Origin: CAYYMH01 sp964472785
Lineage (GTDB): Bacteria > Zhuqueibacterota > Zhuqueibacteria > Thermofontimicrobiales > Thermofontimicrobiaceae
NCBI GenBank assembly: GCA_964472785.1
Contig: CAYYMH010000090.1
Coordinates: 1-11,601 of the forward strand
Length of the DNA stretch: 11,601 nucleotides
Direction: 5' to 3'
Under the pieces are notes generated by a model that saw nothing but the letters and a program-made list of their open reading frames with translations, searched no databases and was not told the origin of the DNA. Both the position numbers and the translations under genes were made by a program. This document shows, piece by piece, positions 1 to 7,262 of this stretch (positions are counted from its first letter, which is position 1; each line of letters starts with the position of its first letter).

Positions 1-724
1 AATCGCCATCCGCTCTCGTCCGTGCTGCAAAAAGTCCGTAAGTCACTGTTTGGGCGTAAAGATCAGCGAACTGCTTTTCAGCCAATGTCCCGATAAGGAA
101 TTTTTTGAACGCATTATAAAAACCAACTAACTGATTATGACCCTTGCTTCCGTTGTCAGCCATTTCAACGGAGATGACTTCGTCGCGGAGAAAGCGGGTT
201 CGTTTCGCTAACTCAACAGCCAGCACCCTGGCAGTGCTCACTTTGGGTTGAGAGAAGGCAAAGAACTTTTCGAATAACGTTTCGAACTCAGACACATTCT
301 CGACAGGCGGAGCAGTTTTTAACTTTTGGGCGATCACCGGACGTCCGATCATTACCTGTGCGATGCGTTCACCATCACGATACAAACGAAATTCATAAAA
401 ATTGGTCAGAATCACGTTGGGGAATGTGGTACAATACCGAACCAATTGCTCCGTGTCTTCAATCTGATCCAGATTGGTTACAGACGGATATTTGGCTTCA
501 ATATAGCCGGTGATGTGATTCGTGCCGTCCCAAATGCGAAAGTCTGGATTGCCGGCTTCTGTCTTTTTGGGTAGTATGGTCACATCGATCTTTTTTATGT
601 TTCGGGATTCAGCGTATTGTTTGATCAAATCATCGAGATGTTTGTAATAACTTTCTTCGCGGGCATCGCCACGTCGGGTTGTTTCAGTGAGATTCTTTAA
701 ATACTGTTCCAATAGGCGTTTCAT
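1..724 (-). CDS. Type IIG-like restriction-modification enzyme, N-terminal part (cut by window edge)
   Basis: Partial gene: 241 codons read leftward from the ATG at 724 with no stop before the window ends. The residue run GNPDFRIWDG (58-67) followed by GYIEAKYP (73-80) is a PD-(D/E)xK nuclease core with D61, E76 and K78; E24 in a preceding helix is a possible extra metal ligand. Near the cut edge, AQTVTYGLFAAR (224-235) matches the helical connector that leads into the N6-adenine methylase domain in fused type IIG enzymes. The nuclease runs straight into this connector without helicase motifs, which argues for type IIG over type I or type ISP. Methylase and target-recognition parts would lie outside the window. 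The start is fixed by an in-frame TGA 21 nt upstream and an AAGGG ribosome site (735-739). The expected role is cleavage of unmodified DNA plus self-methylation. Intactness beyond the edge is unknown. Confidence 0.8.
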   Translation of the reverse strand, partial: MKRLLEQYLKNLTETTRRGDAREESYYKHLDDLIKQYAESRNIKKIDVTILPKKTEAGNPDFRIWDGTNHITGYIEAKYPSVTNLDQIEDTEQLVRYCTTFPNVILTNFYEFRLYRDGERIAQVMIGRPVIAQKLKTAPPVENVSEFETLFEKFFAFSQPKVSTARVLAVELAKRTRFLRDEVISVEMADNGSKGHNQLVGFYNAFKKFLIGTLAEKQFADLYAQTVTYGLFAARTRADGD

Positions 725-827
725 GGATGAAGAACCCTTATGTCAAAAAAAAATTTATACAGGCATTTCAGTTTTCGTTGGTCGGATCGTTTTTTTTATT
801 CAGGAACAAGCAAATTTGTTGTTTGTA

Positions 828-855
828 AATATACACAAAAAATTACAAATATCAA
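828..855 (-). promoter_or_regulatory. Sigma70-type promoter of the restriction-modification gene
   Basis: On the minus strand TTGATA (850-855) and TATATT (828-833) are separated by 16 nt. The promoter lies just downstream of the terminator of the preceding peptidase gene and about 100 nt before the ATG at 724. This suggests independent transcription of the RM gene. The assignment is by consensus only. Confidence 0.5.
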
Positions 856-889
856 GTAAAATTTATTTAGATATGAGTATATTTGATCT

Positions 890-935
890 AAAAAAGAAAG
901 CTCCCGAAGCCAAAGTACTTTTCTCCGGAAGCTTT
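890..935 (-). terminator. Rho-independent terminator of the dipeptidyl peptidase gene
   Basis: Read on the minus strand, AAAGCTTCCGGAG (935 to 923) pairs with CTTCGGGAGCTTT (909 to 897), with two imperfect positions, across a loop of about 13 nt. It is followed by CTTTTTT (896-890). It lies about 40 nt after the peptidase stop codon and just before the promoter of the next gene. Confidence 0.75.
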
Positions 936-972
936 GTCAAATCCAGTGGATTAACGAATAGTCAGAAAAAAG

Positions 973-3183
973 CTAATCCGTTTCAACATCCAATTCTTTC
1001 CCGAGGAAGTGACGGAACCAATACTGAACATTCTCTCTGCTGAAATGCTGCCGTTTTTTACCGCCAACGCCATGCCGTGCACCGGGATAAAGCAGTAATT
1101 CGAAATCCTTATTCAAATCCTCGAATTTATCGATCAATTGGATAGTGTTTTGCATGTGAACGTTGTCATCCATGGTGCCGTGGGTAATCAGCATTGTTCC
1201 TTTGTATTTATCCGCGTGAGTGAGGACTGATCCAAATTCATAACCCTCCGGATTTTCCTCGGGGGTGTCCATGTAGCGTTCGGTGTAAACCGTGTCGTAA
1301 AGTTTCCAGTCCGTGACAGAAAAATTGGCAATCCCGTGAGTGAAGTAATCCGCACCGTAAGTCAGCGCCATGCAGGTCGCGTATCCGCCATAGCTGCCGC
1401 CGGTAATGCCGATTTTTGCAGAATCCACAAACGATTTTTGCCTGAGCCATTTGACCGCTGCGATGTAATCGTGCATTTCCCATTTCCCCAGATTACGGTG
1501 CATGGTGGCAATACCGTTTTTCCCAAAATGACCGGTGCCGCGATGATCAACTGCCATCACGATAATATCGTTTTGCGCCATGTAGTACCAACTCGTCCAT
1601 AAAAATGAGTTGGACACGGAACCGGCTCCTGGTCCGCCGTAAATTCTGAACAGCACCGGATATTTTTTGGATTGATCGAAATTGTGCGGCAACACCCAGA
1701 TCGCTGGCAAATCAAATCCATCCTCTGTCGGTATCGTGAAAAGTTCAACCTGCCCCAAATCATATTCATCCATTTCAGGTGTTCTTTGATCGCCCAAATT
1801 ACGGACCATTTCCCCTGCTGTCGATTGTAAATCGATTTTAGTCGGTTGGTGAATATTGCTGTATCTGTCAATAAAATATTTACCACCGGGTGAGACGTCG
1901 CAGTAGTGCCGCCCTTCAATTTCAGTGAGTTGCTGCATATTGTCACCATCCAAATCCATAACGAACAGATGGTTTTCCAACAAATTTCCCAGCGAACGCT
2001 GGAAGTAGATTTTTTCGTTGTCCTCATCAATCAACGCAATACTGTTAACCCGCCAGTTACCACGCGTTAATTGTTTTACTGAATTGTTTTCCGGATTATA
2101 ATGGTAGAGATGCGCCCAGCCGTCACGGTTTGATTTGAAAATGAAGCCCGGCTTGTTCTCTAAAAAATGAAGTTGTTCAAACCATTCCACCCATGAAGGT
2201 TGGATCTCACTGTAAATTTTGGTCTTTTTTCCCTCTTTCGGGTCGGCAACGAAAATTTTGAGATTATCCTGTCCCCGGTTCATCCATTGAAAAAATAATT
2301 GGTTGCTGTCAGTTGACCAGAACGGAAAGGCGATGTATTCCTCCGAATTGCCTTCAGAATCCACCCACACGGTTTTTTTATTATCCAAATGAATAATGCC
2401 CAGTTTCACACCGGGATTGGGATCGCCTGCTTTGGGATAGCGCGTGATTTCCAGATCGCCGTGCGTTCCTTCTGCGCGAAACAAAGGAAACTCCGGCACT
2501 TCACTATCATCAAACCGCATAAAAGCGATCATCTCGCTGTTCGGAGACCACCAGAATGTGCGGTAACGCGACGAACGTCCGAAAATTTCTTCATAATACA
2601 CCCATGATGCCCAGCCGTTATAAACGACATCAGAACCGTCAAACGTCAACTGATGCTCTTTCCCACTGTCGAATTCCAATACAAACAAGTTGTGATCACG
2701 GGTAAAGGCGACCCATTTCCCGTTAGGAGAGAAGGTCGGATTTTTCTCTTCACTTTCATTTTCGGTGAGCTGTTTAAATTCCTCTGACTCTTTTGAAAAA
2801 TAGTAAAGGTCATTGTCTTTTTCAAATATAAAGTGAGAGTGGTCTTTAGTTTCAATAGCACGGTAGAGAGAAAAGCCTTTGGGTAATATTTTATCGTATT
2901 CACCATAGTCGAGAAAAGTGGTTTCTTCTCCGGTTTCAGCATTTATCTTTAAAAGTTTTTGAGACGGTTTACCGTTCGTATCTTCCGTTTTTAGCTCGAG
3001 ATAATGATCCTTATCCAACCACCCCATGATTCTGGGTAATGAACCCAATAACCTCGGCTCACCTCCCATGTAAACCTGTTTATAGGTGAGCTTTCTTTTC
3101 TGTGCATAAACAGAAGGTGTGCTTAAACATGTTGAAATTAAAAAAGCAACAAGAAAGAAGACAAACAAATTTTTGTTACGCAT
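973..3183 (-). CDS. Exported dipeptidyl-peptidase IV-type serine peptidase (family S9B)
   Basis: A full-length 736-residue prolyl oligopeptidase-family enzyme expected to release Xaa-Pro dipeptides from peptide N-termini. Residues 1-27 form a Sec signal peptide ending in VYAQ, so it acts in the periplasm or at the envelope. A beta-propeller domain (about 35-475) carries the double-glutamate motif VYYEEIFGR (E198, E199), which in DPP4 binds the substrate amino terminus. The alpha/beta-hydrolase domain (about 480-730) has the oxyanion tyrosine in YGGPG (Y515), nucleophile S597 in GGSYGG, acid D672 or D673 in HGTMDDNVH, and H704 in GARHG. NLGKWEMHDYIAAVKWL and DTPEENPEGY are S9B-type segments. 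The nucleophile elbow is GGSYGG rather than the usual DPP4 GWSYGG. The start is supported by GGAGG six nt upstream. It is 79 nt downstream of the helicase gene and ends at its own terminator. Confidence 0.92.
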   Translation of the reverse strand: MRNKNLFVFFLVAFLISTCLSTPSVYAQKRKLTYKQVYMGGEPRLLGSLPRIMGWLDKDHYLELKTEDTNGKPSQKLLKINAETGEETTFLDYGEYDKILPKGFSLYRAIETKDHSHFIFEKDNDLYYFSKESEEFKQLTENESEEKNPTFSPNGKWVAFTRDHNLFVLEFDSGKEHQLTFDGSDVVYNGWASWVYYEEIFGRSSRYRTFWWSPNSEMIAFMRFDDSEVPEFPLFRAEGTHGDLEITRYPKAGDPNPGVKLGIIHLDNKKTVWVDSEGNSEEYIAFPFWSTDSNQLFFQWMNRGQDNLKIFVADPKEGKKTKIYSEIQPSWVEWFEQLHFLENKPGFIFKSNRDGWAHLYHYNPENNSVKQLTRGNWRVNSIALIDEDNEKIYFQRSLGNLLENHLFVMDLDGDNMQQLTEIEGRHYCDVSPGGKYFIDRYSNIHQPTKIDLQSTAGEMVRNLGDQRTPEMDEYDLGQVELFTIPTEDGFDLPAIWVLPHNFDQSKKYPVLFRIYGGPGAGSVSNSFLWTSWYYMAQNDIIVMAVDHRGTGHFGKNGIATMHRNLGKWEMHDYIAAVKWLRQKSFVDSAKIGITGGSYGGYATCMALTYGADYFTHGIANFSVTDWKLYDTVYTERYMDTPEENPEGYEFGSVLTHADKYKGTMLITHGTMDDNVHMQNTIQLIDKFEDLNKDFELLLYPGARHGVGGKKRQHFSRENVQYWFRHFLGKELDVETD

Positions 3184-3189
3184 ATCAAT

Positions 3190-3194
3190 CCTCC
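3190..3194 (-). promoter_or_regulatory. Ribosome binding site of the dipeptidyl peptidase gene
   Basis: GGAGG on the minus strand lies 6 nt before the ATG at 3183. It fixes the start that yields a complete signal peptide, and it shows that this genome uses Shine-Dalgarno initiation. Confidence 0.8.
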
Positions 3195-3262
3195 AATTTA
3201 AATTTGATATAATTTTTTCGAACAGTACCTTGCTTCAAATTCGTTTACAAATTTTAATGCGT

Positions 3263-5821
3263 TTATTCTGATATTGTTACTTGTTTTTTTGCTGAAGCTA
3301 TAAATTGTCTGACCTCAACCAGGATATGTTCAGATGATCCGCTGCTAATATGTGATTCGGGTAACGACTTAATGAAAATTTTGCCATAAAATTTTTCGAT
3401 GATTCGTTTATCTAAAATAAATATCACGCCACGGTCGGTTCGTTTTCGGATGAGTCGTCCGAAGCCTTGTTTTAATTTCAACACAGCCTGCGGCACCGAA
3501 TATTCCATAAAAGCGTTCCCGCCTCGCCGCTCTATTTCTTCCATTCGCGCTTCAATAATCGGTTCCGAAGGCACCTTAAAAGGCAGTTTGGTAATGATCA
3601 CAGATTCCAGCGCGTCTCCTTCGACATCAACGCCCTGCCAAAAACTGTCGGTGGCAAAGAGCACGGATGTTTTGTCTTTTTTGAATGTTTGCAGCAGCTG
3701 ATGCCGGTTGGATTGCCCCTGTCGTAAGCAGGTGTAGCCTAATGTCCGTATTTTTGGTTCCAGCGCGTAAAAAACTTTATTTAGCAATCCGTAAGATGTA
3801 AATAAAATAAATGCCCTCCCATCAGTAATTTTCAATGATTCAAAAATAAATTTTGAAATTGAATCAGCGAACTGATGAGAATTGGGGTCAGAAATGTCCA
3901 GTGGTATTGCTGTAATGGACTGGGTTTTGTAATCGAATGATGCTGGTATCTTCCTTTTTAGGACTCGTTGATTCTCCAACAGGTGAAGCCCGATTTGTTT
4001 TGAAAAATAGTGAAACTCATCTTTGTCCCCAGGCGTGGCGATGGCTAATGTTGCTGATGTCATAACAATGGTTCGGTAATTGTCAAAGACCAACTCTTTC
4101 ATTCTTTCGGCAATTTCAAGTGGCGCAATCTGCAGCCGAACAATGCTGTAACTCGTCGATCTTTTAGCGACTTCAATCCATCGCACATTTTCATCGTCGT
4201 CTTTGAGCGCAATACTCTCTATTGCTGAGGTGATCGCCTTCAATCGGTTGCGCTGACTATCAATATCAATTTTGGTTGACAGAATTTTCCGGTCTAACTT
4301 TATGTTCATATCTTCAATTTTGCTTGTCATCGATTGTAAACCACTGGCCAAGCGATTTAACAATTGCGTAAAATTCGTAATTTCGGGAATCAAACTTTCC
4401 GTCCAGAAATCCTGTGAACGAAGATGTTTGTTTATTCGCAGCCGGGTTTCGTTATGGTTGTTATTGGATACTTTTCCAACAAATTCCGAAATGTTATCCA
4501 TCAATTGATTATTCAGTGAAACGGCTGCTTCACATTGGGGAATCAATTCATTTTTGATCTCGACGATGATACTGTTGATAGTCTCATCGTGATGTTTGTA
4601 ATATAATTTTTGGAGTTGACTCATGATCAAAGGAAGATAGCCGGTAGCGGCTTTTTTTGTTTGCTGAAACAGTCGGTGAAGGATGCGCATAATTCCGATG
4701 CGGGTCACACCCTGTCCGAAATAGTCTGTCGCAATGTCTTCGATATTGTGAGCTTCATCCAAAATGATGTGATGATATTTGGGAAGCACCGCGGCTTCAA
4801 CGCCCACCGACCGAAGCGCTAAATCGGAAAATAACAAGTGATGATTGGAAACCAACAGGTTGGCTTGCGTCGCTTCTCTTCGGGCCTTGGTCACAAAACA
4901 TTGCTGGAAAAATGGGCATTCATTGCGCTGACAATTATCACTTTCCGAAGCGACTCGTTCCCAAACTGCATAGCTTGGGACCATATTCAGATCGGACTTA
5001 CTACCGTCTTTGGATTGCTTTGACCATTCAATGATTGCTTTTATTTCTTCCTGATATTTGTCCTCGATAATTAGGCCTTGGTTTTGTTCCAGTGCAGCAA
5101 TTTTTCTTTTGCATACATAGTTCCCGCGCCCTTTGACTAACACGGCTTTGAAATTTGCATCGATGGTTTTTTGGAGAAAAGGAATATCTTTTTTAATCAA
5201 TTGCTCCTGCAGGTTAATCGTTCGGGTGGAAACCACACACCGCTCCCGATTTTGCAGCGACCAATGGATCGCCGGAATTAAATAGGCTAATGATTTTCCG
5301 ACGCCGGTACCCGCCTCGACCACAGCGATTTTTTTTTCATTAAAGGCTTGAGCCACATGTTTGATCATATCAATTTGTTGAGGTCGATGTTCATAATTGC
5401 GTAGCTTTTTGGCAACAATACTTCCGGGTTCAAGGGCTTGACAAATTTGCTGGATATCTAATTTTTTTTCTTCTTCCTTGCTCAGCGGCTCGATAATCAC
5501 GTAAATTTCCGTCACATCATTGTTCACAATGTAGCTGGCAATGCTGAAATCCGCTAACTGACGGGCGATCATCAGATCATTCGTGGAAGGAGACAATAAT
5601 CCGGAGGGATGGTTGTGAATGACAACATCGCTGCGCATAGCCGATGCTTCGACCATCGGCACAGCAAATTCATTTCCCCGGGCAATCACATCAATTTTGT
5701 GCACGCGCTTGTCCGAATCAAATTTTCCGGTAAAAAATATCTCATTGCCACCGGCTTCAATGATTTTTTCCCGAATCTGGGTAGCGACTTCGGGGGTTAA
5801 ATATTTATCAACGTCTTTCAT
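3263..5821 (-). CDS. JAMM (RadC-like) protease domain fused to DinG/XPD-type iron-sulfur helicase
   Basis: An 852-residue two-part protein. Residues 1-115 are a JAB/JAMM domain close to the RadC type: E27, then H69 and H71 in IHNHPSG, S79 and D82, exactly H-x-H-x7-S-x2-D, so the zinc site looks intact. Residues 140-815 are a superfamily 2 helicase of the DinG/XPD group: Walker A AGTGVGKS (170-177), the four cluster cysteines C237, C297, C302 and C308, DEAH box 355-358, an Arch-like insertion (about 375-545), MTSATL (587-592), FATDSFWQGVDVEG (722-735) and the arginine-finger motif QGFGRLIRKR (785-794). DinG enzymes unwind DNA 5' to 3', including D-loops and R-loops. In Bacillus-type DinG the N-terminus is a DnaQ-like exonuclease; here a JAMM domain occupies that place. 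What the JAMM domain cuts is unknown. No strong ribosome site precedes the ATG. The nearest upstream gene is 475 nt away. Confidence 0.9.
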   Translation of the reverse strand: MKDVDKYLTPEVATQIREKIIEAGGNEIFFTGKFDSDKRVHKIDVIARGNEFAVPMVEASAMRSDVVIHNHPSGLLSPSTNDLMIARQLADFSIASYIVNNDVTEIYVIIEPLSKEEEKKLDIQQICQALEPGSIVAKKLRNYEHRPQQIDMIKHVAQAFNEKKIAVVEAGTGVGKSLAYLIPAIHWSLQNRERCVVSTRTINLQEQLIKKDIPFLQKTIDANFKAVLVKGRGNYVCKRKIAALEQNQGLIIEDKYQEEIKAIIEWSKQSKDGSKSDLNMVPSYAVWERVASESDNCQRNECPFFQQCFVTKARREATQANLLVSNHHLLFSDLALRSVGVEAAVLPKYHHIILDEAHNIEDIATDYFGQGVTRIGIMRILHRLFQQTKKAATGYLPLIMSQLQKLYYKHHDETINSIIVEIKNELIPQCEAAVSLNNQLMDNISEFVGKVSNNNHNETRLRINKHLRSQDFWTESLIPEITNFTQLLNRLASGLQSMTSKIEDMNIKLDRKILSTKIDIDSQRNRLKAITSAIESIALKDDDENVRWIEVAKRSTSYSIVRLQIAPLEIAERMKELVFDNYRTIVMTSATLAIATPGDKDEFHYFSKQIGLHLLENQRVLKRKIPASFDYKTQSITAIPLDISDPNSHQFADSISKFIFESLKITDGRAFILFTSYGLLNKVFYALEPKIRTLGYTCLRQGQSNRHQLLQTFKKDKTSVLFATDSFWQGVDVEGDALESVIITKLPFKVPSEPIIEARMEEIERRGGNAFMEYSVPQAVLKLKQGFGRLIRKRTDRGVIFILDKRIIEKFYGKIFIKSLPESHISSGSSEHILVEVRQFIASAKKQVTISE

Positions 5822-5939
5822 TCACGACTCGTTTGAAGGTAACTTTCGACTTTAACTGATAATCCAATTTTGAAGTTAAATTTTTACATTTCCCATGCCC
5901 CATTACCGTCAGATTAAAATACTAACTGATTGTAATGAA

Positions 5940-5960
5940 TATCTCGTCCCTACGGGACTC
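5940..5960 (+). repeat. REP-like hairpin, copy 1
   Basis: AATAT-C-TCG flank followed by stem GTCCC (5946-5950), loop TAC and stem GGGAC (5954-5958). It has the same layout as the two neighbouring copies but a different stem sequence. Confidence 0.65.
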
Positions 5961-5982
5961 AATCTTTTTTTTGTGCAATTTG

Positions 5983-6011
5983 CTATAAATATTTCGTCGC
6001 TAACGCGACTT
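5983..6011 (+). repeat. REP-like hairpin, copy 2
   Basis: CTATAAATATTTC (5983-5995) is followed by stem GTCGC (5996-6000), loop TAAC and stem GCGAC (6005-6009). It is in the same orientation as copy 1 and shares the CTATAAATAT head with copy 3. Confidence 0.7.
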
Positions 6012-6050
6012 AAATAAGCTAATGTAATAAAATTGGTAGTGATCGGAAAA

Positions 6051-6082
6051 CGAAAGTGCCGTTAGGCACGATATATTTATAG
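6051..6082 (-). repeat. REP-like hairpin, copy 3 (inverted)
   Basis: Read on the minus strand: CTATAAATATATC, then stem GTGCC, loop TAAC and stem GGCAC, ending in TTTCG. It is inverted relative to copies 1 and 2, so copies 2 and 3 form a tail-to-tail pair, as in REP doublets. Confidence 0.7.
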
Positions 6083-6161
6083 AAATAAGTCCTTACCAAT
6101 TTGAAAAGTCCGCTTCTTAAACTGACGGCTATGCCCGCCCCCCTCCAAAAGACGGGAAATT

Positions 6162-6193
6162 TAAAGTCCCCCTTCGAAAAGGGAATTTGAAGG
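6162..6193. repeat. Probable dispersed intergenic repeat (CCCCCTTCGAAAAGGG type)
   Basis: TAAAGTCCCCCTTCGAAAAG runs into GGAATTTGAAGGA. It can form a CCCCTTCGAAAAGGGG-like imperfect hairpin. It resembles a short C-rich/G-rich element scattered between genes in many bacterial genomes. Only one clear copy is visible here; the C-rich run at 6137-6146 may be a degenerate neighbour. Confidence 0.4.
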
Positions 6194-6227
6194 ATGTATT
6201 TTTCATATAAAATTAAAATATCATTAA

Positions 6228-6260
6228 TCTCTTCTTTATGTCTTCGCGTCTTGGAGACTT
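6228..6260. repeat. Probable dispersed intergenic repeat (GTCTTCGCGTCTTGG type)
   Basis: CTTCTTTATGTCTTCGCGTC followed by TTGGAGACTT resembles a short non-coding motif (CTTCGCGTCTTTG) that recurs between genes in many environmental bacterial genomes. This is recognised from general experience; there is a single copy in the window. Confidence 0.35.
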
Positions 6261-6296
6261 AAAATCTTGCGCAATCCCAAAATTAATTTACTGAAA

Positions 6297-7256
6297 TCAA
6301 AACAACGAAAGCTGCGGCGACTCCTTCAGCAGCGCTGCATCAAACCCTTCTTTCCGCAAATCCTTTACAAAACTTTTGATGCCGTGAGTGATAAACACTT
6401 TTTCAGGGCTCACCTTGTGAACATATTCCAAAAGCTGTTTATAATCCGCATGATCGCTCATCGCAATCACTTCATCTGATGAAAACCGGAATCTGGCACT
6501 TTCATCGAGTGCCCAGCCGGAGAGCAGCATCGTTTTGGCATTCCACATTTTTCTGACAATATGACCTTTGACCAAATGCGGCGGAATGACAAAAACACGA
6601 TTTCTCAAGTCCTCACCCTGGTAAACCTGATAATTGGTAAATTTAATACCGAATGATTCGTATATTTTAATCACCGGTTCGATTGAACCGTGGATACTGA
6701 CTTGAAAATTTAAGTCCCCTAAAATCTTAATCGCTTCCGGCGCTTTTCCGATCCGGTATCCCAGGATGACTGGCACGAAACCGCGCAGATGACATTTATC
6801 GACAAAGTGTGCTAATTTTTCTTTGATAACCCATTTTTTGGGGAAAATATATTTGGACGCGCCGTAAGTGCTCTCCATGATTAAAATGTCTGACTGCTTG
6901 ATCTCCGTTGCTTCGGCGGTTTCATTTTTTTCGATTTTAAAATCGCCGGTATAAATTAATCTGGTACTATCTTTTTCGATTAAAATCTGTGAAGAACCCA
7001 AAATGTGTCCGGCCGGAAAAAGCTCGATTTTTATGTCGTCGTGTTGGTAGATCTGACCAAATTTTAATGAGATTGGATTAACTTTTCTGTTTCGCAGCTT
7101 AATCATGCTGATAGTGGGCGGCGTTGCCATAATTCGTTCGTGCGGACGAACATGATCCGAATGCGCATGCGAGACAAAGGAGAGCGGGACTTTTCTCGTT
7201 GCATCGAGCCAGAGGGACGTACCGGAGATACGGATACCGTTTTCGTATTCAAACAT
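6297..7256 (-). CDS. MBL-fold/beta-CASP nuclease, ligase-associated exonuclease-like
   Basis: A 319-residue metallo-beta-lactamase-fold hydrolase of the nucleic-acid-processing beta-CASP kind. The metal motif SHAHSDH gives H30, H32, D34 and H35. AGHILGSSQ provides H84 and YTGDFK provides D105. ESTYG (128-132) is the motif that opens the beta-CASP cap. SDHAD (H269) and the final FITHG (H291) match motifs B and C. The order and spacing, especially HAHSDHVRP, PAGHILGS and the short C-terminus after THG, resemble the DNA exonucleases found beside ATP-dependent ligase and Lhr helicase genes, but no ligase or Lhr gene is present here. The substrate could be DNA or RNA. It starts 6 nt after the stop of the membrane-protein gene upstream and lacks its own Shine-Dalgarno, so translational coupling is likely. 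Confidence 0.85.
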   Translation of the reverse strand: MFEYENGIRISGTSLWLDATRKVPLSFVSHAHSDHVRPHERIMATPPTISMIKLRNRKVNPISLKFGQIYQHDDIKIELFPAGHILGSSQILIEKDSTRLIYTGDFKIEKNETAEATEIKQSDILIMESTYGASKYIFPKKWVIKEKLAHFVDKCHLRGFVPVILGYRIGKAPEAIKILGDLNFQVSIHGSIEPVIKIYESFGIKFTNYQVYQGEDLRNRVFVIPPHLVKGHIVRKMWNAKTMLLSGWALDESARFRFSSDEVIAMSDHADYKQLLEYVHKVSPEKVFITHGIKSFVKDLRKEGFDAALLKESPQLSLF

Positions 7257-7262
7257 AGTGCG

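Larger units (their letters stand above)
5822..6296. other. Repeat-rich non-coding interval
   Basis: This 475-nt gap between the MBL nuclease gene and the helicase gene contains no credible open reading frame. It holds three REP-like hairpins (5940-6082), a CCCCCTTCGAAAAGGG-type element (6162-6193) and a GTCTTCGCGTCTTGG-type element (6228-6260). No confident promoter for the downstream helicase was found; TTGGAT occurs on the minus strand but lacks a good -10. Confidence 0.7.

Noticed and set aside
687..1043. A 118-residue plus-strand reading frame
   Set aside because: It runs across the RM start, the promoter, the terminator and the end of the peptidase gene, has low-complexity lysine/phenylalanine-rich composition, and shows no ribosome site.
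1557..2030. A 157-residue minus-strand frame inside the peptidase gene
   Set aside because: It is an out-of-frame shadow of the S9B coding sequence with no domain content.
5940..6082. Short palindromic repeats as a CRISPR array
   Set aside because: Only three units, one inverted, with unequal spacing and differing stem sequences; no cas genes.
1..7256. A single defence island uniting the RM enzyme, helicase and MBL nuclease
   Set aside because: An ordinary exported peptidase with its own terminator and a 475-nt repeat-filled gap separate them; nothing shows co-regulation.
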